From contig NZ_BATR01000097.1 of the NCBI RefSeq assembly GCF_000739655.1, positions 1 through 36,426 of the forward strand: DNA of 36,426 bases, written 5' to 3'. The stretch is from Verrucomicrobium sp. BvORR106. GTDB lineage: Bacteria; Verrucomicrobiota; Verrucomicrobiia; Verrucomicrobiales; Verrucomicrobiaceae. Each line of letters opens with the position of its first letter. Position 1 is the stretch's first letter. The notes below the pieces were generated by a model that saw only the letters and a list, made by a program, of their open reading frames with translations, was not told the DNA's origin and searched no databases. Both the position numbers and the translations under genes were made by a program. This document shows positions 14,938 to 22,237 of the stretch, piece after piece.

Positions 14938-16914
14938 ATGAGCGACCCCATTAGGCATGAGTGCGGCATCGCCGCGGTAAGGCTGCTGAAGCCTCTGGGC
15001 TACTACGAACATAAATATGGCAACGCACTCTGGGGGCTGGACCGCCTCCATGCGTTGATGATCAAGCAGCGCAACCGCGGCCAGGACGGCATGGGCGTGG
15101 GTTGTTGCAAGCTGGACATGCCTCCTGGGCTGCCGTACATGTTTCGCGTACGCTCCAGCAAGAATGACTCGCTCGAGGAGGTTTTCGGCGAGGTCATGGA
15201 CGACTTCAAAGACGTCGCCCGCAAGGCGAACAAGGAGCGCAAGCAGATCGCTCTGGAGCGGAACAAGGAGTACGTGAAGTTCGAGCACGACCCTGACGCG
15301 ATCAAAGAGCATTTCGAATTCGGCGGGGAGGTCCTCATGGGCCACCTGCGCTATGGCACCAGTGGCGGCTTCGGCAAGGCCTCGTGCCATCCCTACCTGC
15401 GCCGGAGCAACTGGCCCACGCGCAGCCTCATGGTCATGGGGAACTTCAACATGACCAACACACGGGAGCTCAATGACGTGATGCGCCGCCGTGGTCAGCA
15501 CCCGGTGGTGGACACGGACACCCAGACCGTGCTGGAGGAGATCGGTTTCCATCTGGATGAGGCCCACAACCGCCTCTACCACGAGCTGCGCGACGACGGC
15601 ATGGACGGCTTGGCCATCCCCGCCGAGATCAGCAAGCGCATGGATGTCACCCAGATCATCCGTGACTCCGCCGCGATCTGGGATGGTGGCTACGCCATCG
15701 CCGGGGTCATAGGCAACGGCGACATGTTCGTGATGCGCGATCCGAACGCCATCCGCCCCTGTTTCTACCTGCAGACGGATGAGTTCATTGCCTTCGCCAG
15801 TGAGCGCGCCGCCCTTCGCACCGTGTTTGAGGTGCGGGAGGAGGACACTCAGGTCATGCCTGCGGCTCACGTGGCCGTGGTGAAGAGCGACGGTCGCTTC
15901 AGCGTGGAACCTTTCACGCAAGTCCGCCCGCCCACGCCATGTGCGTTTGAGCGCATTTATTTCTCCCGAGGCAACGGTGCCACCATCTACACCCAGCGGA
16001 AAGCTCTGGGCGAGGCCCTCGTCCCGCAGCTGCTGGATGCCGTGGGCAACGACCTGGAAAACACCGTGGTCAGCTTCGTGCCGAACACGGCGGAGACCGC
16101 CTTCTACGGCTTCATGGACGGCCTGCGCAAGTCCCGCCGCTTTGAGGTGAAGAAGGCTCTCATGGAAATGCTCGCCTCGGGGAAACTGGACGAGTCCAAG
16201 GTGGACGACCTCATCCTGCGCAACTGGCCCCGGAGTGAGAAGATCGCCCACAAGGACATCAAGAGCCGCACCTTCATTTCCCAGGAGGAGGGGCGCGATG
16301 CCCTCGTCTCCAGCGTGTATGACATCACTTATGAAGTGGTGAAGCCCACGGACAATCTGGTCGTGCTGGATGACTCCATCGTCCGCGGTACCACGCTCAA
16401 GCAGAGCATTCTGCGCATCCTGGCACGCACGAACCCCAAGCGTATCATCGTCGTCTCGACCGCCCCGCAGATCCGTTACCCGGACTGCTACGGCATCGAC
16501 ATGAGCGAGCTCGGCAAGTTCATCGCCTTTCAGGCGGCCATTGCGCTGCTGAAGGATCGCAATCGCCGGGACCTCATCGACCAGACTTACGAGAACTGTC
16601 TGGCGGAACTCAAGAAGCCCGCGACGCAGCAGCGCAACGTGGTGCAAGACATTTACGCGCCTTTCACGGCGGAGGAAATTTCCGCCAAGGTCGCCGAGTT
16701 GGTGCGTCCCCAGACCACCGCTTGGAAGGGCGAGGTCCATGTGATCTACCAGACCATCCCTGACATGCGTCGCGCCCTGGAGCCGCATTGCGGCGACTGG
16801 TACTTCAGCGGCGACTATCCCACCCCAGGCGGCCATGTAGTCGCCAATGAGGCCTTCATCCGCTACTACCGCGGAAAGACCGGCCGTGCCTACGACATGT
16901 TGTTTGAGCCATGA
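14938..16914 (+). CDS. purF: Amidophosphoribosyltransferase, long form
   Basis: PurF starts purine synthesis by moving ammonia from glutamine to PRPP, giving phosphoribosylamine. The N-terminal glutaminase (Ntn) part begins MSDPIRHECGIAAV, so Cys9 would be freed as nucleophile after an eight-residue propeptide is cut. The conserved NRGQDGMGVG and GHLRYGTSG follow. The C-terminal phosphoribosyltransferase part has the PRPP loop VVLDDSIVRGTT (475-486). At 658 residues it is about 150-200 longer than the usual PurF, and its HECG...LLKPLGYYEHKYG opening resembles the longer Bacteroidetes form. Its stop overlaps the purD start by 4 nt (ATGA), so the two are translationally coupled. Confidence 0.93.
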   Translation: MSDPIRHECGIAAVRLLKPLGYYEHKYGNALWGLDRLHALMIKQRNRGQDGMGVGCCKLDMPPGLPYMFRVRSSKNDSLEEVFGEVMDDFKDVARKANKERKQIALERNKEYVKFEHDPDAIKEHFEFGGEVLMGHLRYGTSGGFGKASCHPYLRRSNWPTRSLMVMGNFNMTNTRELNDVMRRRGQHPVVDTDTQTVLEEIGFHLDEAHNRLYHELRDDGMDGLAIPAEISKRMDVTQIIRDSAAIWDGGYAIAGVIGNGDMFVMRDPNAIRPCFYLQTDEFIAFASERAALRTVFEVREEDTQVMPAAHVAVVKSDGRFSVEPFTQVRPPTPCAFERIYFSRGNGATIYTQRKALGEALVPQLLDAVGNDLENTVVSFVPNTAETAFYGFMDGLRKSRRFEVKKALMEMLASGKLDESKVDDLILRNWPRSEKIAHKDIKSRTFISQEEGRDALVSSVYDITYEVVKPTDNLVVLDDSIVRGTTLKQSILRILARTNPKRIIVVSTAPQIRYPDCYGIDMSELGKFIAFQAAIALLKDRNRRDLIDQTYENCLAELKKPATQQRNVVQDIYAPFTAEEISAKVAELVRPQTTAWKGEVHVIYQTIPDMRRALEPHCGDWYFSGDYPTPGGHVVANEAFIRYYRGKTGRAYDMLFEP

Positions 16915-18158
16915 AGATACTCGTCACTGGAAAAGGAGGACGCGAGCACGCCATCATCACCGCGCTCCGCGAAAGCGCCCCAGACCTAACCCTGTACGCT
17001 TACCCGGGCAGTGACGCCATTGCGGATCTCGCCACGCGGGTGGAGGCCAAGGACCTCTTGGACCTCATCGCCTTTATGCAGCGTGAGCAGGTGGACCTCT
17101 GCGTCGCAGGGGAGGAGGCCTATCTGGTAAAGGATCGCGGTCTGGCGAACCTCTGCGCAGAAGTGGGCATCCCTTGCTGGGGGCCCTTCAAAGAGGCCGC
17201 CCAGCTCGAGGCCAGCAAGGCCTTCGCAAAGAATTTCCTTCAGCGCCACAATATTCCCACGGCAGCCTTCAGCGTAGTGCATACCAAGCACGAAGCCCAG
17301 CGCGCCATTACCAAGTACCCGGTGGTGCTCAAGTTCGACGGCCTCGCTGCGGGCAAGGGCGTGGCCGTGTGCCAGGATGAAGCCGCCGCCACGGAGTTCC
17401 TGGATGAGGTCTTCACGAAGCGCTCCTTCGGCGAAGGGGACCTCATTGTCGAAGAGTGCCTGACCGGCCCGGAGATCTCCATTTTTGTGTCAGTTTGCGA
17501 GGATCAGTACCACATCCTCATGCCCGCCCGGGACTACAAGCGCATCGGCGATGGTGATGCGGGCCCCAACACCGGCGGTATGGGGGCAGTGGCCTCTCGC
17601 CAGATCATTTCGGCAGAACTCCTCGCTGAAATTGAGAAAAAGATGGTGAAGCCCACGGTTGCCGGTCTGCAGAAGGACGGCCTGAACTACCGCGGCTTCC
17701 TCTACTTTGGCATCATGCTCACGCCCACAGGCCCGCAGATGCTGGAGTACAATTGCCGCTTCGGCGATCCTGAGGCTGAGGCCGTCCTGCCCATGGTGCG
17801 CGGTGACTTCGCCGGGTATCTCTTCAGTGCTGCCAAGGGCGAGCTCAAGCCAGAGCTGGTCAGCTTCAACGAAGGCTGGAGCATCTGCGTCATCCTCGCG
17901 AGCGCAGGATATCCTGCCTCCTCCCGTAACGGGGATGTGATTGCTGGCTTGGACAGCGTCAATGGCTCCCGCGTGTTCCATTGCGGCACCCGCCGTGGTG
18001 ATGCGGGCTTTGAAACCAACGGCGGCCGCGTGCTGGCCGTCGTGGCCCAGGGCGATACCCGTCAGGAGGCCTGTGAGAAGGCCTACCAGAGCGCCAGTGG
18101 CATCACCTTCGATGGCCTTCAGCGGCGTTCCGATATCGGCCAGATGCACTTCGAGTAA
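16911..18158 (+). CDS. purD: Phosphoribosylamine-glycine ligase (GAR synthetase)
   Basis: PurD joins glycine to phosphoribosylamine using ATP, the step after PurF. The 415-residue protein opens MKILVTGKGGREHAI (N domain). The ATP-grasp part shows PVVLKFDGLAAGKGVAV, EECLTGPEISIFV, DGDAGPNTGGMGAV and the metal-binding EYNCRFGDPE, where most relatives have EYNVRFGDPE. A C-terminal domain with GRVLAVVAQGDT completes the fold. Its start overlaps the purF stop by 4 nt. The tight coupling suits channelling of the unstable product phosphoribosylamine. purE follows after 79 nt. Confidence 0.97.
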   Translation: MKILVTGKGGREHAIITALRESAPDLTLYAYPGSDAIADLATRVEAKDLLDLIAFMQREQVDLCVAGEEAYLVKDRGLANLCAEVGIPCWGPFKEAAQLEASKAFAKNFLQRHNIPTAAFSVVHTKHEAQRAITKYPVVLKFDGLAAGKGVAVCQDEAAATEFLDEVFTKRSFGEGDLIVEECLTGPEISIFVSVCEDQYHILMPARDYKRIGDGDAGPNTGGMGAVASRQIISAELLAEIEKKMVKPTVAGLQKDGLNYRGFLYFGIMLTPTGPQMLEYNCRFGDPEAEAVLPMVRGDFAGYLFSAAKGELKPELVSFNEGWSICVILASAGYPASSRNGDVIAGLDSVNGSRVFHCGTRRGDAGFETNGGRVLAVVAQGDTRQEACEKAYQSASGITFDGLQRRSDIGQMHFE

Positions 18159-18237
18159 ATCCGGCTACGCATCGCGCTGCGAATCCCATACTTTCCCCAT
18201 AGCTCCAACCCAAGACACCACACCCTACTCCCCACCC

Positions 18238-18645
18238 ATGAAAGCCATCATCATCTACGGAAGCGCCAATGACATGGCCTTCATGCAGCCCGGCCGTGAC
18301 TACCTCGACAAAGAGGCAGTCGCCTACGAGGAAAAAGTCCTCTCCGCCCACCGCAACCTTCCCGAGTTGCTGGCTTACCTTGAGGAGCTGAACAAGAGCG
18401 GTGAGAAGATCGTGATCCTCGCTGTGGCCGGCCTTTCCGCCGCCCTTCCTGGCGTGGTGGCTGTGGCCACGGAGTACCCGGTGATCGGTGTGCCGGTTCC
18501 TGGCGGCCCGCTCAATGGCATCGACGCCCTTCTGGCCATCTGCCAGGTGCCCGGACAGGTGCCGCTTGGCACCGTGGGGTTGCACAGCAAGGCCGGTCTG
18601 AACGCCTGCATGTTCGCCCACCGCATCCTCAAGCTGGGCGCCTAA
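18238..18645 (+). CDS. purE: N5-carboxyaminoimidazole ribonucleotide mutase-like PurE (variant)
   Basis: PurE places the carboxylate on AIR or rearranges N5-CAIR to CAIR. The 135-residue protein has the family core: GSANDM (8-13), LSAHRN (35-40), VAGLSAALPGVV (63-74), PVIGVPV (81-87) and NAC near the end. In class I enzymes such as E. coli PurE the third motif reads AAHLPG with a conserved His; here Ala69 occupies that place. Arg39 and Pro71 of class I are kept. No purK is visible, so the enzyme might act without the N5-CAIR synthase, as class II does, but it lacks the class II wording. A strong terminator follows, ending the purine unit. Confidence 0.85.
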   Translation: MKAIIIYGSANDMAFMQPGRDYLDKEAVAYEEKVLSAHRNLPELLAYLEELNKSGEKIVILAVAGLSAALPGVVAVATEYPVIGVPVPGGPLNGIDALLAICQVPGQVPLGTVGLHSKAGLNACMFAHRILKLGA

Positions 18646-18670
18646 GCTCCCGTCTGAGTCTGTATTTTCG

Positions 18671-18708
18671 ACCCCTCTCTCGCCCCCGGGCGGGAGCGGG
18701 GTTTTTTT
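18671..18708 (+). terminator. Intrinsic terminator between purine and pyrimidine genes
   Basis: CTCTCGCCC pairs with GGGCGGGAG (one G-U), and an outer CCCC/GGGG pairing surrounds a single mismatch. Seven T follow. It lies 25 nt after the purE stop and separates purF-purD-purE from pyrR-pyrB-pyrC. Confidence 0.9.
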
Positions 18709-18807
18709 GGGGGGGTTGGCGTCGGTCCGCCGCATTCCTTCCGGAAAAGGGGGGAGGGATCGCTTGCTTGCGGGTGAATTCTTTGCCACACTGCGGCACC
18801 ACCTCCC

Positions 18808-19350
18808 ATGCCGGACCTCGCGCCGATTCTCTCCAAACAAGACGTCACGCAGCGCATTGAGCGCATTGCCCAGGCCATTCAGGAACGTTTCCCTGGCAAA
18901 GACCTCGCCCTCGTGGGCATCTACCGCCGTGGCGTGCCCCTGGCAGAGCGGCTCTATACGCTGCTCAAGCCCCATTTCCCGGACCTGAACATTGGCCGGG
19001 TGGATATTTCCTTGTACCGCGATGACCTGAAGGCTCTGGAGATCATCCCCAAGCTCATTGGTTCGGAACTCTCCTTCGATCTCGACGGCAAGCATGTCAT
19101 CCTCTGCGACGAAGTGCTGCACACCGGGCGCACCGCCCGCGCCGCCCTGGATGAACTGCTTGAGTACGGCCGGCCGCAGAAAGTGGAGCTGGCCGTGCTG
19201 GTGGATCGTGAGGGGCGGGAGCTCCCCATCGCCGCCGACTACGTGGGAGAACGTGTGACCATCAAACCTGAAGAACGCATCGCTGTGAGATTTGTGGAAG
19301 TGGACGGCGAAGACGCCGTGTATGTGCAACAAGGAGGAGCCCGCCGATGA
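18808..19350 (+). CDS. pyrR: PyrR: pyrimidine regulator / uracil phosphoribosyltransferase
   Basis: PyrR proteins bind UMP/UTP and mRNA leaders to attenuate pyr transcription, and many also act as uracil phosphoribosyltransferase. The 180-residue protein has the PRTase fold: GIYRRGVPLAERL (37-49), DISLYRDDL (66-74) and the PRPP loop VILCDEVLHTGRT (97-109). The family's usual VDDVLYTGRT is changed to CDEVLHTGRT. The stop overlaps the pyrB start by 4 nt, so both are translated together. The leader (18709-18807) shows no clear PyrR-binding hairpin of the Bacillus type, so how it regulates here is open. The ATG at 18808 fits the N-terminus of the family. Confidence 0.93.
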   Translation: MPDLAPILSKQDVTQRIERIAQAIQERFPGKDLALVGIYRRGVPLAERLYTLLKPHFPDLNIGRVDISLYRDDLKALEIIPKLIGSELSFDLDGKHVILCDEVLHTGRTARAALDELLEYGRPQKVELAVLVDREGRELPIAADYVGERVTIKPEERIAVRFVEVDGEDAVYVQQGGARR

Positions 19351-20288
19351 CCCCCCGTAAAGACCTGCTGGACATCCAGAGCCTGACGGATGAGGAGCTC
19401 GAGTTCATCCTCTCCAACGCCGTCCCGTTTAAGAACCTCTTCAAGAGGTCGGTGAAGAAGGTGCCCACGCTCAAGGGGCGCACCGTGCTCACTCTCTTCT
19501 ACGAGCCCTCCACCCGCACGCGTTCCTCGTTTGAGATCGCCGCGAGCCGCCTCTCGGCCGACGTCACGAACTTCTCCGTGAGCACCTCCTCAGTGGTGAA
19601 GGGGGAGAGCGTGCTGGACACCGTGGCCACTCTGGAGGCCATGCGCACAGACTACGTGGTGGTGCGCCACAGCATGTCCGGAATCCCGAATCTGATCGCC
19701 AAGCACACGAACGCCTCTGTGATCAACGCGGGCGATGGCTTCCACGCGCACCCCACGCAGGGGCTGCTGGATGTCTTCACCCTGCGCGAGGTCTTCGGTG
19801 GCGATGTCCGCGGCGCTCGGGTGGCCTTCATCGGTGACATTCAGCACTCCCGGGTGGCCCGCTCCACGAATCTCCTCTGCCGCCGCATGGGCATGCAGAC
19901 GGCGATGCTAGCCCCGGGGTCTCTCATTCCGCGGGAGCTTCCTCAGGAGATCGCCGTCTTCCAGGACTGGAAGGAACTCTATGCCTGGAAGCCGGATGTC
20001 ATCTACCTCCTGCGCGTGCAGACGGAGCGGCAGAATGTGCCTTTCTTCCCCAGCATCGGCGAGTATCACCGCCTCTTCGGCCTCACGGATGAGCGTCTGA
20101 AGTGGGCCCGTGACAATGGCATCTGGGTCATGCACCCCGGTCCCGTGAATCGCGGTGTGGAGCTCACCGACTCCGTCATGGAGTATGAGCGCAGCCTCAT
20201 CGACCAGCAGGTGGAGAACGGCATCGCCGTGCGCATGAGCGTGCTCTACTGGCTCAAGCCCGGCAGCTCCACTGAAGACAAGCCCTGA
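19347..20288 (+). CDS. pyrB: Aspartate carbamoyltransferase catalytic subunit
   Basis: PyrB condenses carbamoyl phosphate with aspartate, the committed pyrimidine step, in the cytoplasm. The 313-residue length is normal. The carbamoyl phosphate motif FYEPSTRTRSSFE is at 51-63, and SVVKGESVLDT (around 85-95) carries the usual flexible-loop Ser and Lys. VINAGDGFHAHPTQGLLD and the late HPGPVNRGVEL complete the active site. The start overlaps pyrR by 4 nt and pyrC follows after 50 nt. No pyrI regulatory subunit is present in the window, so control probably comes from PyrR. Confidence 0.97.
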   Translation: MTPRKDLLDIQSLTDEELEFILSNAVPFKNLFKRSVKKVPTLKGRTVLTLFYEPSTRTRSSFEIAASRLSADVTNFSVSTSSVVKGESVLDTVATLEAMRTDYVVVRHSMSGIPNLIAKHTNASVINAGDGFHAHPTQGLLDVFTLREVFGGDVRGARVAFIGDIQHSRVARSTNLLCRRMGMQTAMLAPGSLIPRELPQEIAVFQDWKELYAWKPDVIYLLRVQTERQNVPFFPSIGEYHRLFGLTDERLKWARDNGIWVMHPGPVNRGVELTDSVMEYERSLIDQQVENGIAVRMSVLYWLKPGSSTEDKP

Positions 20289-20338
20289 GTCATCCTGTTC
20301 CAGATTTCGTTCCTGTTTCCTCTATCCGTTCCTCTCAC

Positions 20339-21613
20339 ATGAAGCGTCTGTTTAAAGGCGGCGAGATCGCCACCGAAGATTCCCCCAAGCTCACCCGTGC
20401 CGATGTCCTCGTGGAGGATGGCAAGATCGTGCAGGTCGCCCCCGGCATCGCCGCAGGGGAGGGGACCGAGGTGGTGGACTGCACCGGCAAGGTCATCCTG
20501 CCCGCCCTCTTTGACGTGCACGTGCATGCTCGTGAGCCCGGGCAGGAGCAAAAGGAGAACATCCTCACCTGCAGTGAGGCCGCCATCAACGGCGGTGTGG
20601 TCGGTTTTGTGATGATGCCCAACACCGCACCGGCCATCGATACCGCCGGCGTGGTGAAGACCGTGCTGGAGTCGGCCCGCAAGTGCCGCATCCCCCTTTA
20701 CACCACCGGAGCCATCACCAAGGGCCGTGAGGGCAAGGAACTCGCCGCCATCGGTGCCATGAAGGCCGCCGGCGCGGTGATGATCACGGATGACGGCTAC
20801 CCTGTGAGCAACCCCGTGGTGCTGCGCCGCGCCATGGAGTACGCGAAGAACTTCGATCTCATCCTGGCCAGCCACTGCGAGACCATGGAACTCAGCGGGA
20901 AGGGCTCCATGCACGAGGGCAAGGTTTCCTACAGCCTCGGTCTGGAAGGCATCCCCGCCATCAGCGAGGAGATCTGCCTGGACCGCGACATCCGCATCGC
21001 CCAGTACACCGGGGCGCACGTGCACATCCAGCACGTCACCACCGCCCGCGGCATGAACACCATCCGCCGGTTCAAGGAAGAAGGCGCGAAGGTGACCTGC
21101 GAAATCGCCCCGCACCACCTCATCTTCAACCACGAGGACATCCGGGACTACGATACCTCGTACAAGATGAACCCGCCCCTCCGCACGCCGGAGGACAATG
21201 CCCTGCTCCTGCAGGGACTCATCGACGGGGTCTTCGATGTCATCGCCACCGACCACGCTCCCCACACGGAGTTTGAGAAGAAGAACGACTTCCAGAGCGC
21301 GCCCTTCGGCATCACCGGTCTGGAAACCGCGCTGCCCTGCCTTTATGACCGCTTCATGAGCAAGGGTGTCTTCGGCTGGGACGTGATCGTGAAACGTTAT
21401 TCCGCCGAACCCCGCCGCATCATCAAGCTTCCTCCCGTCCCCGTGGTGGAAGGCGGCGTCGCGGAGTTCATCGTGTTTGACCCCAACGGCAGCACCACCT
21501 TCACCAAGGAGTTCATGAAGTCCAAGAGCAGCAACACGCCGTTCTTGAACCAGACCCTGAAAGGCAGCGTGGATGTGGTGGTATTGAAAGATGAAGTGCT
21601 GCTGAATCGGTAA
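20339..21613 (+). CDS. pyrC: Dihydroorotase
   Basis: PyrC cyclises carbamoyl aspartate to dihydroorotate. The 424-residue amidohydrolase has the metal ligands in order: HVH (His61, His63) in DVHVHAREPG, an Asp in MITDDGYPVSN, a His in ASHCETMELS, a His in HVTTARGM, and an Asp in ATDHAPHTEFEKK. This is the class I pattern with an HxH pair and no carboxylated Lys of class II. It is the third gene of pyrR-pyrB-pyrC, with a 50-nt gap after pyrB. An AGAC repeat (21622-21655) begins 9 nt after its stop. Confidence 0.97.
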   Translation: MKRLFKGGEIATEDSPKLTRADVLVEDGKIVQVAPGIAAGEGTEVVDCTGKVILPALFDVHVHAREPGQEQKENILTCSEAAINGGVVGFVMMPNTAPAIDTAGVVKTVLESARKCRIPLYTTGAITKGREGKELAAIGAMKAAGAVMITDDGYPVSNPVVLRRAMEYAKNFDLILASHCETMELSGKGSMHEGKVSYSLGLEGIPAISEEICLDRDIRIAQYTGAHVHIQHVTTARGMNTIRRFKEEGAKVTCEIAPHHLIFNHEDIRDYDTSYKMNPPLRTPEDNALLLQGLIDGVFDVIATDHAPHTEFEKKNDFQSAPFGITGLETALPCLYDRFMSKGVFGWDVIVKRYSAEPRRIIKLPPVPVVEGGVAEFIVFDPNGSTTFTKEFMKSKSSNTPFLNQTLKGSVDVVVLKDEVLLNR

Positions 21614-21621
21614 GCGGATCA

Positions 21622-21655
21622 AGACGCCAGACTGCCAGACACCAGACGTCAGACC
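21622..21655 (+). repeat. Post-stop AGAC repeat, copy 3
   Basis: AGAC occurs at 21622, 21629, 21637, 21644 and 21651, a spacing of 7, 8, 7, 7 in the sense of pyrC. It is the same series as copies 1 and 2: AGAC-NNN-AGACTG-NN-AGAC-NNN-AGACGTCAGAC. The start is 9 nt after the pyrC stop codon. Confidence 0.65.
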
Positions 21656-21821
21656 GGAGGCATCCGTGCTTCAGTTTGATGCTGCGTCTGGCGTAGTCCG
21701 GCTCTGTCTCAGCATCCCCGTGGTTCATCCGCCTCTATCATCTCCTTCCTTCCCTGACTCTCATCGGGAAGTTGGTCCGTTGATATTGATGATCTGATCG
21801 TGTCCCAGTCCGGGCTGCCCG

Positions 21822-21919
21822 ATGCCGAAGGCATGACATCCATTAGACGGAGGTTGAAGGAGCGTAGCGACTGACACCTCCGGAACCTCAACATGGGTAT
21901 TGCATCCCGGAGTGGATGC
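21822..21919 (+). repeat. Three-hairpin element, single copy
   Basis: Hairpin 1 is ATGCC-GAA-GGCAT (21822-21834). Hairpin 2 pairs CGGAGGT with ACCTCCG (21848-21854 with 21876-21882) around a loop with GCGTAGCG. Hairpin 3 is GCATCC-cggagt-GGATGC (21902-21919). The order and spacing match the pair at 7113-7383, but the stem sequences differ. The rest of 21656-21984 has no gene. Confidence 0.68.
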
Positions 21920-21984
21920 CAGCGAGGTCCCTTTGCCAGCGCACCTTGCGGTCACTCCTCCAAGCAACTTCCGACGACACTCCT

Positions 21985-22089
21985 CACCCGTTGACCTCAA
22001 CAAGGCCGAGGAAACTTTCCACGGCTGGCGAAAGCGGCGTCAAGCCGCCGGCACTCCAAGACGCTGGCGCGTTGTTCTTTGTGCCATCT
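21985..22089 (+). repeat. 105-bp direct repeat, left copy
   Basis: These 105 bases match 23701-23805 at all but three positions by eye and in the same orientation, framing the DUF4375 gene. Weaker similarity continues for about 35 bp. The core holds GCGAAAGCGGCGTCAAGCCGC, with GCGGC/GCCGC and GCGTC/GACGC pairings. A diverged core recurs at 31747-31791 and, inverted, at 31867-31904. Confidence 0.85.
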
Positions 22090-22199
22090 GCAGGCTCCCA
22101 TTTGCTCCCGTTCAACATCTTCAGGGCAATCTCTAGCTTTGAAGTGGAACAGCTGGATAGATGGCAATAGGGGCACCATGGGCATAGGGCCGCCCTAGT

Positions 22200-22223
22200 T
22201 GACAATTCGTGGAAAAATTGTCA
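22200..22223. promoter_or_regulatory. Possible operator upstream of the DUF4375 gene
   Basis: TGACAATT and AATTGTCA form a perfect 8-bp inverted repeat separated by 8 nt, 15 nt before the start codon at 22238. TTGACA at 22199-22204 also resembles a -35 box. The arrangement suits a dimeric repressor or a promoter element. No regulator is known for it. Confidence 0.4.
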
Positions 22224-22237
22224 CCGTCCGCTCTCTT

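Noticed and set aside
14905-16836. 643-codon open frame antisense to purF
   Set aside because: purF is unmistakable on the other strand; the antisense product has His/Asp/Val-rich composition typical of shadow frames.
18709-18807. PyrR-binding attenuator ahead of pyrR
   Set aside because: No antiterminator/terminator pair or Bacillus-type PyrR-binding loop could be built; the terminator present belongs to the end of purE.
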